From Deltaproteobacteria bacterium (GTDB lineage Bacteria; Desulfobacterota; Dissulfuribacteria; Dissulfuribacterales; UBA5754), in NCBI GenBank assembly GCA_036574075.1, contig JAINCN010000038.1, positions 1 through 39,998 on the forward strand: a stretch of 39,998 nucleotides of DNA, written 5' to 3'. Shown piece by piece: positions 33,658 through 39,998 of the stretch. The notes under the pieces were generated by a model. That model ran no database searches. It was not told where the DNA came from and was given only the letters and a program-made list of their open reading frames with translations. A program made the translations under genes and the position numbers. Each line of letters begins with the position of its first letter. The first letter of the stretch is position 1.

Positions 33658-34127
33658 TAACGAATCCACTTTCGCGCCTCACTTTCCGTTTCATCACCTT
33701 CGCCCTTGTCTCTGTCTGCATCTTTCTCGATCCGGACAGGGCAGATGCGCACAACATGACCATCAGGTCCATTCCTGATAGAAAGGCCGTCGTCCTCAAG
33801 GGGGTCTATTCGGACGGAGAGCCTGCCTCAGGGGCCGAATTCGTCATCCGAAGGGGCGATGAGGGGAAAATCTTTCAAAAAGGCTATGCAGACATCAACG
33901 GGGTATTTGCCTTCTGCCCCACCGGGGACGGGCCATGGATCGTGTCCCTCGACGATCACATGGGCCACAAAACGACGCAGCGGATACAAACGGAACCTGG
34001 GCCTGCTGTCTCACCAAGACCAACGAACGACACCAAAGATGCCTCGAGTTCTCGATTCCTGCCTGCCATAACCGGTGTAAGCATCCTTTTCGGACTCTGG
34101 GGCCTGTGGCAGGTCTCCAGGAGGTGA
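33654..34127 (+). CDS. NikL-like membrane-anchored protein, copy 1
   Basis: Protein of 157 residues. A signal peptide ends in ADA|HNM (about residue 32), an extracytoplasmic beta-rich domain of about 75 residues follows (VVLKGVYSDGEPASGAEFVI…), and a C-terminal membrane helix is at about 130-150 (FLPAITGVSILFGLWGLW). This layout, and the motif with SDG after a beta-strand, is the same as in the NikL gene at 36218. NikL proteins replace NikN/CbiN in some nickel ECF systems. No nikM, nikQ or nikO follows here; the cluster breaks into a receptor fragment. A longer frame to 33483 runs through a repeat and is rejected. Confidence 0.75.
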   Translation: MITNPLSRLTFRFITFALVSVCIFLDPDRADAHNMTIRSIPDRKAVVLKGVYSDGEPASGAEFVIRRGDEGKIFQKGYADINGVFAFCPTGDGPWIVSLDDHMGHKTTQRIQTEPGPAVSPRPTNDTKDASSSRFLPAITGVSILFGLWGLWQVSRR

Positions 34128-34198
34128 GGTGATAGTTTATAAAACCCAGACGATCTGCGGCATAGGCCCGGTGGAACTGGACACTGAGACGTTAAGAC

Positions 34199-34348
34199 CT
34201 CTTTCGTAACCTCATGAAACACTAATCAAAAATTTGGTAGAGGAGGAAATGGTTGAAATGGAATGGTTGAAATGCGGTGTAGTGTTGACACTGGTTCTTG
34301 GATACCCGTTATCGCTATCAGCCCAGGAACAACCAAAAGAGCCACACA
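34199..34348 (+). pseudogene. 5' fragment of TonB receptor 2
   Basis: From about 34199 to 34345 the sequence is nearly identical to 38513-38660, covering the leader region and the signal-peptide codons of TonB receptor 2 (MEWLKCGVVLTLVLGYPLSLSAQEQ). The match stops abruptly after the codons for EPHS and an ISL3-like end follows. The fragment cannot make a receptor. Confidence 0.85.
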
Positions 34349-34401
34349 GTAGTGTATTGGAGCCCATTAAACTCCAAATCCACACGAAACGTCGAGGAGC
34401 C
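34349..34401 (+). mobile_element. ISL3-like right end without transposase
   Basis: The last 17 bases, CGAAACGTCGAGGAGCC (34385-34401), are identical to the IS end at 32220-32236, and the preceding 15 bases are similar (ACTCCAAATCCACA versus TCTCCAATCAACT). It sits directly after the receptor fragment and marks the left edge of the nikKMLQO insertion. Confidence 0.6.
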
Positions 34402-34411
34402 AAAAAAATGT

Positions 34412-34440
34412 TTGACATACTAACCTTATGGTGTTACTAA
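34412..34440 (+). promoter_or_regulatory. Strong sigma-70-like promoter upstream of the nik cassette
   Basis: TTGACA (34412-34417) and TACTAA (34435-34440) are spaced by 17 bases. A GTGTTAC heptamer overlaps the -10 (34431-34437), and the palindrome-like partner TAATAC follows at about 34451. GTGTTAC is a half-site of the inverted repeat upstream of TonB receptor 1, so both promoters may answer to the same metal regulator. The promoter lies about 400 bases before nikK, with a cloverleaf repeat between. Confidence 0.45.
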
Positions 34441-34499
34441 TTTTAAAAAATAATACTCCTTGCATCACCCCACATCCGCAAGAAATGCGCATAACTATC

Positions 34500-34641
34500 T
34501 GATTTTACAAAATAAGCCTACGGACAGGGTGTTTGTGGAGTGAGGCGCCCATAGACGGGCGCCGAAGGCAAATCCGCCCCCATGGGCGGGGCTATTTGCC
34601 GCGCGGAACAAATACCTCGAACGTCGGCTCACGGATCCAGG
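34500..34641 (+). repeat. Cloverleaf repeat, copy with left end missing
   Basis: It begins at GATTTTACAAAATAAGCC, the same variant as the fragment at 1565. It keeps the GGCGCCC hairpin and GGCAAAT…ATTTGCC, and ends in GGCTCACGGATCCAGG. The stems carry several mismatches. It forms the left flank of the nik cassette, in the same orientation as the copy on its right flank (38335). Confidence 0.88.
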
Positions 34642-34836
34642 TACTCTAAAAAAGGAAACAAAGATGACTACTTCCATTTCTAAAGGAGGTATATGGCATG
34701 TCTCTCTGACATCATCTGATTTATTCGATCATAGAGAATTTTGATGTTGATGTGGGGGTAAAGGGTGGTCTTAATAAACCTGAGACCGATTCAATAATCT
34801 TTGCCGGTATAACATTGAGATTTTAGGAGGAATGTC
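34642..34836 (+). other. Leader region of the nik cassette
   Basis: No gene is evident. A good Shine-Dalgarno (AAAGGAGG at about 34682) precedes two very short frames of 3-8 codons. A weak hairpin (GGTCTTAATAAACC…GAGACC) lies near 34770. The nikK ribosome binding site TAGGAGGA is at about 34825. I see no known riboswitch. Confidence 0.3.
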
Positions 34837-35616
34837 ATGAAAAAAGAACTGTTCAAGGTAAATGCAATAGTAATAACTACCTCACTTTTGACATTTGTAT
34901 CGAGTTCATTTGCGCACTTTGGCGTAATACTGCCATCCGATGACATTGTTTCACCTAAGGACAATAAACATATCCAATTGCATATCAAATTCATGCATCC
35001 TTTTGATCAGGACTACATGAACATGGAGATGCCAAAGGCATTCGGAGTTCTCGTCAATGAGAAAAAACAGGACCTTCTTAAAACTTTAAAAAAGAAGACA
35101 ATAAAAGAATGCTCTACATGGGAAGCCCCATATGTCATTAAAGAGCCAGGCGACCACATCTTTTATGTGGAGCCTACTCCCTACTGGGAGCCTGCTGAGG
35201 ATTCCTTTATAGCACACTACACAAAGGTAATTGTTAATGCCCTCGGAAAGGAAGATGGATGGGACGCCGAGGTCGGGCTAAAGACAGAAATAATACCACT
35301 TACAAGACCATACGGTATCTGGGCAGGAAATATTTTTCAGGGGATTGTAAAGGTTGATGGCAAGCCTGTGCCTTATGCAGAGGTGGAGGTGGAGTATTAT
35401 AACGAAAACAAAAAGATAACGGTGCCAGATGATGCATACAAAACGCAAATTATAAAGGCAGATGGCAATGGTGTGTTTACCTATGCCATTCCAAAGGCAG
35501 GGTGGTGGGGATTTGCAGCGCTTACTACTGCTGATTTCAAAATGAAGCATGAAGGTAAGGAATATCCTGTTCAGCTTGGTGCTGTCCTCTGGATTAAGGC
35601 AAGTGAGATGAAATAA
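34837..35616 (+). CDS. nikK: NikK-like periplasmic protein (DUF4198), copy 2
   Basis: Protein of 259 residues with a signal peptide that should be cut at SSSFA|HF, leaving a histidine as the first mature residue. The DUF4198 domain follows, with a metal-site-rich first part ([14 protein letters not shown]) and the repeated beta motif [18 protein letters not shown] near 175. A strong Shine-Dalgarno (TAGGAGGA) precedes the ATG. The stop overlaps the nikM start (TAATG). It is only distantly similar to copy 1 at 31203 and has the lower GC content of the whole nik cassette. Confidence 0.82.
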   Translation: MKKELFKVNAIVITTSLLTFVSSSFAHFGVILPSDDIVSPKDNKHIQLHIKFMHPFDQDYMNMEMPKAFGVLVNEKKQDLLKTLKKKTIKECSTWEAPYVIKEPGDHIFYVEPTPYWEPAEDSFIAHYTKVIVNALGKEDGWDAEVGLKTEIIPLTRPYGIWAGNIFQGIVKVDGKPVPYAEVEVEYYNENKKITVPDDAYKTQIIKADGNGVFTYAIPKAGWWGFAALTTADFKMKHEGKEYPVQLGAVLWIKASEMK

Positions 35617-36221
35617 TGCATATATCGGAAGGTGTTCTTTCGGCGCCTGTTCTTGTGACAGGCGCCCTGCTCACTACTGCAGGGACAGCCATTGGGCTTA
35701 AAAGGATGACCTATGAGAGGATACCTGAGGTTGCAGTGCTTTCTGCTGCCTTTTTTGTAGCATCATTGATTCATGTGCCGATAGGCCCGTCCAGTGTGCA
35801 TCTCATACTGAACGGCCTCGTGGGTATCCTGCTTGGCTGGATGTCCTTTCCATCCACGCTAATTGCCCTTGCGCTGCAGGCGGTCCTCTTTCAGTTTGGT
35901 GGATTTACAGTACTCGGCGTAAATACTTTTAATGTGGCAGCACCGGCGGTGATGGTCTACTATCTCTTTAGACCACTTATAAGAAGGGATAATCAGTTAA
36001 TAACAGCTGTAGTAGGATTTCTGTCAGGCATGTTGCCTGTGGGTATAACTGCCATTTTTGTGGCATTATCCCTCGTAAGCACAGGAGAAGTATTTCTAAC
36101 TGCTGCAAAGGCAGTAGTTATCACCCATCTGCCCGTAATGTTGATTGAGGGGATCATCACCGCCTTTTGTATAGTCTTTTTGAAAAAGGTGAAACCAGAG
36201 ATTCTGGAGGGGAGTAGATGA
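35616..36221 (+). CDS. nikM: ECF transporter substrate-specific protein NikM/CbiM
   Basis: Integral membrane protein of 201 residues and the metal-selecting S component of a nickel/cobalt ECF transporter. It begins MHISEGVLS; the N-terminal amine and His2 are known metal ligands in this family. Further candidate ligands are in LIHVPIGPSSVHL (His53, His62). About six hydrophobic segments are seen. Nickel is favoured over cobalt because the partner genes are nikK and nikL and there is no cbiN, but this is inference. It overlaps nikK and nikL by 1-4 bases. Confidence 0.9.
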   Translation: MHISEGVLSAPVLVTGALLTTAGTAIGLKRMTYERIPEVAVLSAAFFVASLIHVPIGPSSVHLILNGLVGILLGWMSFPSTLIALALQAVLFQFGGFTVLGVNTFNVAAPAVMVYYLFRPLIRRDNQLITAVVGFLSGMLPVGITAIFVALSLVSTGEVFLTAAKAVVITHLPVMLIEGIITAFCIVFLKKVKPEILEGSR

Positions 36222-36913
36222 ATGCAGGTTTAAATATTCATGACACTGGATTCAGGGGTTTAATATTCTACTGTCTGTTTATCGTGTGTCTTGCCTCACC
36301 AGCTTATGCCCATAAAGTGAGCATTTATGCCTATGCAGAAGATGGCATGATCCACTCCGAGGGTTATTTTTCTGATGGCACAAAAGCAAGGAATTCGTTG
36401 GTTGTGGTCTATGATGAAAAAAGTGGCGCTAAACTCCTTGAAGGAAATACAGACGAAGAGGGAAAATTCTCATTCAGGATACCAAAAATTACAACCCTTA
36501 GACTGGATCTGCATGCAGGCATGGGACACAGGGCTGAATACACTCTGTCGGAAGATGAAGTGAGGGATGCATCAGATGTTAAGAGCAAGAAGTCAGGAGA
36601 GATACTCACGCCCCTCAGAGACACAAAGGAAAATAAAAATGTCATTCCTGAGGAAGCAGGAAACCAGAGGGTCACTGAAGAACTGGAATCCCGTTTTGGC
36701 GGGGATGACGAATCAAGGGGATTTTCTGATATCGAGGCGGTTATTGAGAGGGTCGTCGACAAAAGGCTTCAGCCTGTGATGAAGATGCTAATAGAGATAA
36801 AAGAAAAGATCGAAAGGCCCGGTTTTACAGAGGTGATCGGCGGCATTGGCTATATCATAGGAATCATGGGAATTATGGCGTATCAAAAGTCTAGAAAGGC
36901 AAAGAAAAACTGA
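36218..36913 (+). CDS. nikL: NikL-like membrane-anchored protein, copy 2
   Basis: Protein of 231 residues. A signal sequence ends in PAYA|HKV (about residue 30), a beta-rich extracytoplasmic domain follows (HSEGYFSDGTKARNSLVVVYDEKSG, then GNTDEEGKFSF; about 30-115), then a charged linker with a predicted coiled coil (AVIERVVDKRLQPVMKMLIEIKEK), and a C-terminal helix (about 205-222) with a basic tail. NikL occupies the place of NikN or CbiN in some nickel systems and should contact NikM. The ATG overlaps the nikM stop. Confidence 0.8.
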   Translation: MNAGLNIHDTGFRGLIFYCLFIVCLASPAYAHKVSIYAYAEDGMIHSEGYFSDGTKARNSLVVVYDEKSGAKLLEGNTDEEGKFSFRIPKITTLRLDLHAGMGHRAEYTLSEDEVRDASDVKSKKSGEILTPLRDTKENKNVIPEEAGNQRVTEELESRFGGDDESRGFSDIEAVIERVVDKRLQPVMKMLIEIKEKIERPGFTEVIGGIGYIIGIMGIMAYQKSRKAKKN

Positions 36914-36914
36914 T

Positions 36915-37685
36915 TTGCACTTCGAAGAATTTGCTGAAGGAAACTCCTTTTTTCACAGACTCGATCCGAGGGTCAAGTTTATAACCCTGGTGCCATACAT
37001 CTCTGTTATTGCTATCATGAATGGGATAAGGCTGCCGTTTCTGGCCCTTATCGTTTCCACTTTGATGGCATCTCTTGCAGGCATTAGAACTAAAAGTCTC
37101 TTTAACAGGCTGATTGTTGTTAATGCCTTTGTATTTTTCCTGTGGCTGTTTGTCCCCTTCAGTTACCCGGGAAATGCAGTCTTTCATATAGGCTCTCTAA
37201 AGGCCACAAAGGAAGGCTTTCTCTATGTCCTTTCCATCACATTTAAGACAAATGCAATCATTCTTGCGACGATAGCGATACTGGGAACATCAAGTGTCCT
37301 TTCCCTTGCCCATGCCCTTCACCACCTCAGGCTTCCAGATAAGCTCATCCATCTATTCTTTTTCTTTTACAGGTACATAAGCGTCCTGCATGAGGAATAT
37401 ACAAAGCTCAGAAATGCAATGCTCATCAGGGCATTCAAGGCAAAGACAGACATGCGTACATACAGGGCATATGCATATCTCATAGGCATGCTTCTTGTCA
37501 GGAGCTTTGAGCGCTCACAGAGGATTTACAGGGCGATGCTCTGCAGGGGATTTAAAGGCAGGTTTTATGTGATGAGCCATTTTGAACTCAAAAGAAGTGA
37601 TGTATTATTCTGCCTTTTAATGGCCGTAATAACATGCGTAATGGGATTTCTATTTATCAGCAAGGAATGGGCATGGAAAGCTTAA
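36915..37685 (+). CDS. nikQ: ECF transporter T component NikQ/CbiQ
   Basis: Integral membrane coupling protein of 256 residues. The N-terminus GNSFFHRLDPRVKF is the typical start of CbiQ-type proteins, and hydrophobic segments occupy the first half. The cytoplasmic coupling helices carry two Ala-Arg-Gly-like boxes (MLIRAFKAK near 173 and MLCRGFKGR near 210). The start is a TTG at 36915, one base after the nikL stop; no ATG lies near. The end overlaps nikO. Confidence 0.9.
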   Translation: MHFEEFAEGNSFFHRLDPRVKFITLVPYISVIAIMNGIRLPFLALIVSTLMASLAGIRTKSLFNRLIVVNAFVFFLWLFVPFSYPGNAVFHIGSLKATKEGFLYVLSITFKTNAIILATIAILGTSSVLSLAHALHHLRLPDKLIHLFFFFYRYISVLHEEYTKLRNAMLIRAFKAKTDMRTYRAYAYLIGMLLVRSFERSQRIYRAMLCRGFKGRFYVMSHFELKRSDVLFCLLMAVITCVMGFLFISKEWAWKA

Positions 37686-38347
37686 TAGAAATTCGAGACC
37701 TGTGTTTTAGTTATACTATAGAAAGAAAGGTATTTAATGGTCTTGATTTTACGCTTATGCGAGGCGAAAGAATTGGCATCACAGGCCCCAATGGCGCCGG
37801 CAAGAGCACATTGCTCTATTTGATAATGGGACTTTTGAAAGCAACATCAGGGGAGATAAGGGTATTTAAACACCTCAGGAAAGAAGAAAGGGATTTTACA
37901 GAGGTCAGACAGAGAATCGGACTCCTCTTTCAGGATTCGGATGACCAGCTTTTTTGTCCGACCGTTGAAGAGGATATTGCCTTTGGGCCCTTAAATCTCG
38001 GGAAGTCACAGCAGGAGGCAATGACAATAGTGAGGGAGACCTGTGAGAGGTTGGGACTTTCCGGTTTTGAAAGAAGGATTACTCATCGCTTATCAGGAGG
38101 AGAAAAGAGACTGGTTGCCCTTGCCACTGTTATGGCAATGAATCCCGAATGCCTTTTGCTTGATGAGCCAACGACCGGACTTGATGCGGCAACAACGGAG
38201 AGGTTTCTGAGATATCTTAAGGAAAGTGCCGATACATATGTCATCGTTACCCACGACCGCGGATTTTTAAAAGACGCAGTGGACAGGCTTTTCCTCTTGA
38301 CTGACAGTAAAATTACAGAGATTAAGGGAGAAGACCTGAATCCGTGA
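37673..38347 (+). CDS. nikO: ECF transporter ATPase NikO/CbiO
   Basis: ABC ATPase of 224 residues that powers the NikMQ transporter. Walker A is GPNGAGKST (38-46), the Q-loop QDSDDQL begins at about 87, the signature LSGGEKRL is at 140-147, Walker B is LLLDEP (161-166) and a switch His is in VTHDRG. The ATG at 37673 has AAGGA at good distance; 37667 is an alternative. The last codons (Asp-Leu-Asn-Pro-stop) are the first bases of a cloverleaf repeat, so the C-terminus was set or altered by the element. The protein is slightly short, consistent with this. Confidence 0.92.
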   Translation: MESLIEIRDLCFSYTIERKVFNGLDFTLMRGERIGITGPNGAGKSTLLYLIMGLLKATSGEIRVFKHLRKEERDFTEVRQRIGLLFQDSDDQLFCPTVEEDIAFGPLNLGKSQQEAMTIVRETCERLGLSGFERRITHRLSGGEKRLVALATVMAMNPECLLLDEPTTGLDAATTERFLRYLKESADTYVIVTHDRGFLKDAVDRLFLLTDSKITEIKGEDLNP

Positions 38348-38510
38348 GATATACACTCAACCTTTCGATTTCACAGCATAAGCCTACGGCCGGGGTATTT
38401 GTGGAGTGAGGCGCCCATGGATGGGGCTCGAACGGCAAATCTGCACCCATGGACAGGAGGCTTTTTGCCGCACGAAACAAATACCCCGGCCGTAGGCTCA
38501 CGGATTCAGG
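38335..38510 (+). repeat. Cloverleaf repeat, full-length copy after nikO
   Basis: Full 176-bp copy with perfect CCTGAATCCGTGAG and CTCACGGATTCAGG ends. The long stem is intact and the inner hairpins are slightly altered (GGCGCCCATGGATGGGGCTCG, GCACCCATGGACAGGAGGC). It starts inside the nikO coding sequence and ends three bases before the duplicated receptor 5' region, so it is the right edge of the nikKMLQO insertion. Confidence 0.93.
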
Positions 38511-38571
38511 ATCTCTTTCGTAAACACATGAAACACTAATCAAAAATTTGGTAGAGGAGGAACTGGTTGAA

Positions 38572-39816
38572 ATGGAAGGGTTGAAATGCGGTGTAGTGTT
38601 GACACTCGTTCTTGGATACCCTTTATCGCTATCAGCCCAGGAACAAACAAAAGAGCCACTCAGTCTGGATGAGGTGGTGGTTTCTGCCACCCGGTCAGAG
38701 ATTCCGGTGTTTGATGCACCTCAAAGCGTTACGGTCATTTCTAACGAGGAACTTATGGCCTCGCCCTTTGAGCGTGTAGAGGACATTGTCCGCAGTGTCT
38801 CGGGCATGTATAATTTTCGGCATTTTGCCTTGCAAACACATGGCATCGTCAGTCCGCTAAAAATGCGTGGTGTAGGTAACAACAGAGTCCTGATATTAGT
38901 GGACGGGGTACCGCAGAATGACAATTTCAATAACACCATTGCCTGGGTGGCATGGGGCCACATTCCAAAGGAAACCATCGAACGTATAGAAATCGTGAGG
39001 GGACCGACCTCAGCACTTTACGGATCAGAGGGGCTTGGCGGTGTGATTCATATCATCACCAAAAAACCGGGGGCCAAGAGACAAACCTCGGTTCGTGGCG
39101 AAGCTGGAACTGCGGACACATATGGAGGATACGGCTTTCACAGCCAGAAGATCAAAGACTTCGGTTTCATGGTGGCAGGCGGTTACGAGGAGAGTGATGG
39201 TTTCTATATGGTAGAAGACCCTGAGGATTATGAGATCAAACGTTATCGAGAGGTCGGAAAAGTCTTCGGCAAGGCAACCTATGATATATCGCCCGGGTCC
39301 GATCTATCGTTTGCAGCACTCTATTATGACCACGAAACCGGAAAAGGACGAGAGTTTTTTTACGATGAATTAACCCTGGATCAATACTGGATGCAATACA
39401 ACCATGATGGGGAATCTTTTGATTTGAAAGGGCTTGTCTATTTGAACCGGGCCGACAAGACCGCCTTCCAGGATACGGCAAAAGATAATTATTCATCATT
39501 ATTAAGAAAGGAAGAGATACCCGCCACTACATGGGGCGCTGATTTTCAAGGAACCATACCATTCGGCCCCCAGACGAAGTTCACTTTAGGCGCTGCCTAC
39601 AAAGAGAGCTCCTGGGATTACGATGATGAATATGTCGCCAGCACAAGGGATGAAGGCGCAGAGGGCAAGCAGAGTTTTATCTCGCCTTTCGCAAACTTGG
39701 AGTTTCGTTTCCTTGATAACAACCTGATTCTAAATCTCGGAGCGCGATACGACTGGATCAAAACCTCAGACGGCGCCAACTGGGACAGCCAGGGCAGCGC
39801 CGGAAAACCTGCCTAT
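38572..39816 (+). pseudogene. TonB-dependent receptor 2, truncated by an IS
   Basis: Receptor of the BtuB/CirA type. A signal peptide (residues 1-23, …LSLSAQ) is followed by a TonB box-like segment (SLDEVVVSATRSE), a complete plug domain (VRSVSGMYNF, MRGVGNNRVLILVDGVPQND, IEIVRGPTSALYGSEGLGGVIHIITKKPG) and the first barrel strands. After codons for AGKPAY the frame enters an IS481/IS3-like element and stops at 39840, about 415 residues in, losing about one third of the barrel. It would not insert as a working receptor unless the IS is absent in other cells. The ATG at 38572 follows GAGGAGG; a TTG at 38548 is an alternative. Confidence 0.85.
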
Positions 39817-39998
39817 GTGTCATGTCCCGAGAGATCATAGACCGTTTTGGTGAAGAGTTCCGGTTTCATTTCCTGCCATTTTTTGAGTGCCTGTACCGGG
39901 GTGATATGACCGAGTGCCTTTTGGGGGATCTGGTGGTTATATAGGCGGACATAGCGATAAAGGGTGGCCTTGAGTTCTTTTGAGGATGGAAATCGTGT
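39812..39998 (-). mobile_element. IS481/IS3-like integrase, C-terminal part, at window edge
   Basis: The minus strand encodes the last 60 or so residues of a DDE integrase-type transposase: SSKELKATLYRYVRLYNHQIP, KALGHITPVQALKKW, ELFTKTVYDLSGHD, then stop at 39812-39814. The Tyr-Asn-His-Gln and Pro-rich ALG…TP block is typical of IS481- and IS3-group integrases. The IS end is probably TGTCATGTCCCGAG at about 39817, so the stop codon itself lies in receptor sequence. The rest of the IS lies beyond the window. Confidence 0.85.

Noticed and set aside
34128-34198. Sequence GGTGGAACTGGACACTGAGACG as an IS end
   Set aside because: It resembles common IS termini only superficially. No inverted partner or transposase was found nearby.
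7323-38510. Repeated peptides encoded within the cloverleaf copies (frames with similar translations at 8384-8578, 33463-33669, 34495-34677, 38322-38690)
   Set aside because: They are translations of the DNA repeat in various frames, lack ribosome binding sites, and differ in frame and length among copies. The conservation is at DNA level.
7323-38510. CRISPR array or integron attC sites as explanation of the repeats
   Set aside because: Copies are kilobases apart with no spacers. The ends lack the attC core (GTTRRRY), and no cas or integrase-of-integron gene is present.

Overview
The window looks like chromosomal DNA of a Gram-negative, probably anaerobic bacterium of the deltaproteobacterial (Desulfobacterota) type. 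Evidence seen in the sequence: an lpxC gene, TonB-dependent outer-membrane receptors, a small triheme c7-type cytochrome, a DUF2760 gene, and an isopropylmalate/homocitrate-synthase-like enzyme carrying a Cache sensor domain. The lineage is inferred from gene content; no rRNA or tRNA gene is visible.

Region 1 (1-1620) is mobile-element debris. It holds a 5'-truncated group II intron with its reverse transcriptase on the minus strand, the 3' end of a second group II intron, and a piece of a dispersed palindromic repeat. Region 2 (1640-9370, minus strand) is housekeeping: bioF-bioH-like-bioC-cmk-lysR (biotin pimeloyl-chain synthesis coupled to cytidylate kinase), a triheme cytochrome, lpxC, era and rnc. 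Region 3 (9500-16540, plus strand) has ilvD, a DsrE-like protein, hisB, a lipoprotein, an RNase II/R-type exonuclease and DUF2760. Region 4 (16670-23370, minus strand) has a B12-binding-type radical SAM protein, the Cache-fused Claisen-condensing enzyme, aspS and hisS. Region 5 (23750-28620) has a probably self-regulated TetR gene, valS-nadC, and convergent queF.

Region 6 (28900-39998) is accessory and is the most interesting part. It is a nickel/cobalt uptake locus assembled in pieces. TonB receptor 1 and a NikK-like periplasmic protein are followed by an insertion carrying an ISL3-type transposase remnant and a radical SAM gene, then a NikL-like gene. Next comes a 5' fragment of TonB receptor 2, then a more AT-rich nikK-nikM-nikL-nikQ-nikO cassette (ECF-type metal transporter), and finally TonB receptor 2, which is itself cut by an IS481/IS3-like element at the window edge. 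Together the genes would carry metal across the outer membrane (TonB receptors), pass it through the periplasm (NikK, NikL) and across the inner membrane (NikM/NikQ/NikO).

The most striking structure is a roughly 175-bp cloverleaf-foldable repeat, present as three full-length, two near-complete (one end missing or shortened), two degenerate or end-trimmed copies and two fragments. Its ends form a 14-bp inverted repeat. Inside are a long stem and two hairpins, each with an ATGGAC loop. One copy supplies the stop codon of nikO and another that of rnc. In the nickel locus it lies exactly at the right edge of both inserted segments. Each of those segments also has an ISL3-like end near its left edge and is flanked by duplicated pieces of the interrupted gene or operon. 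This suggests a recurrent way of building accessory islands in this genome.
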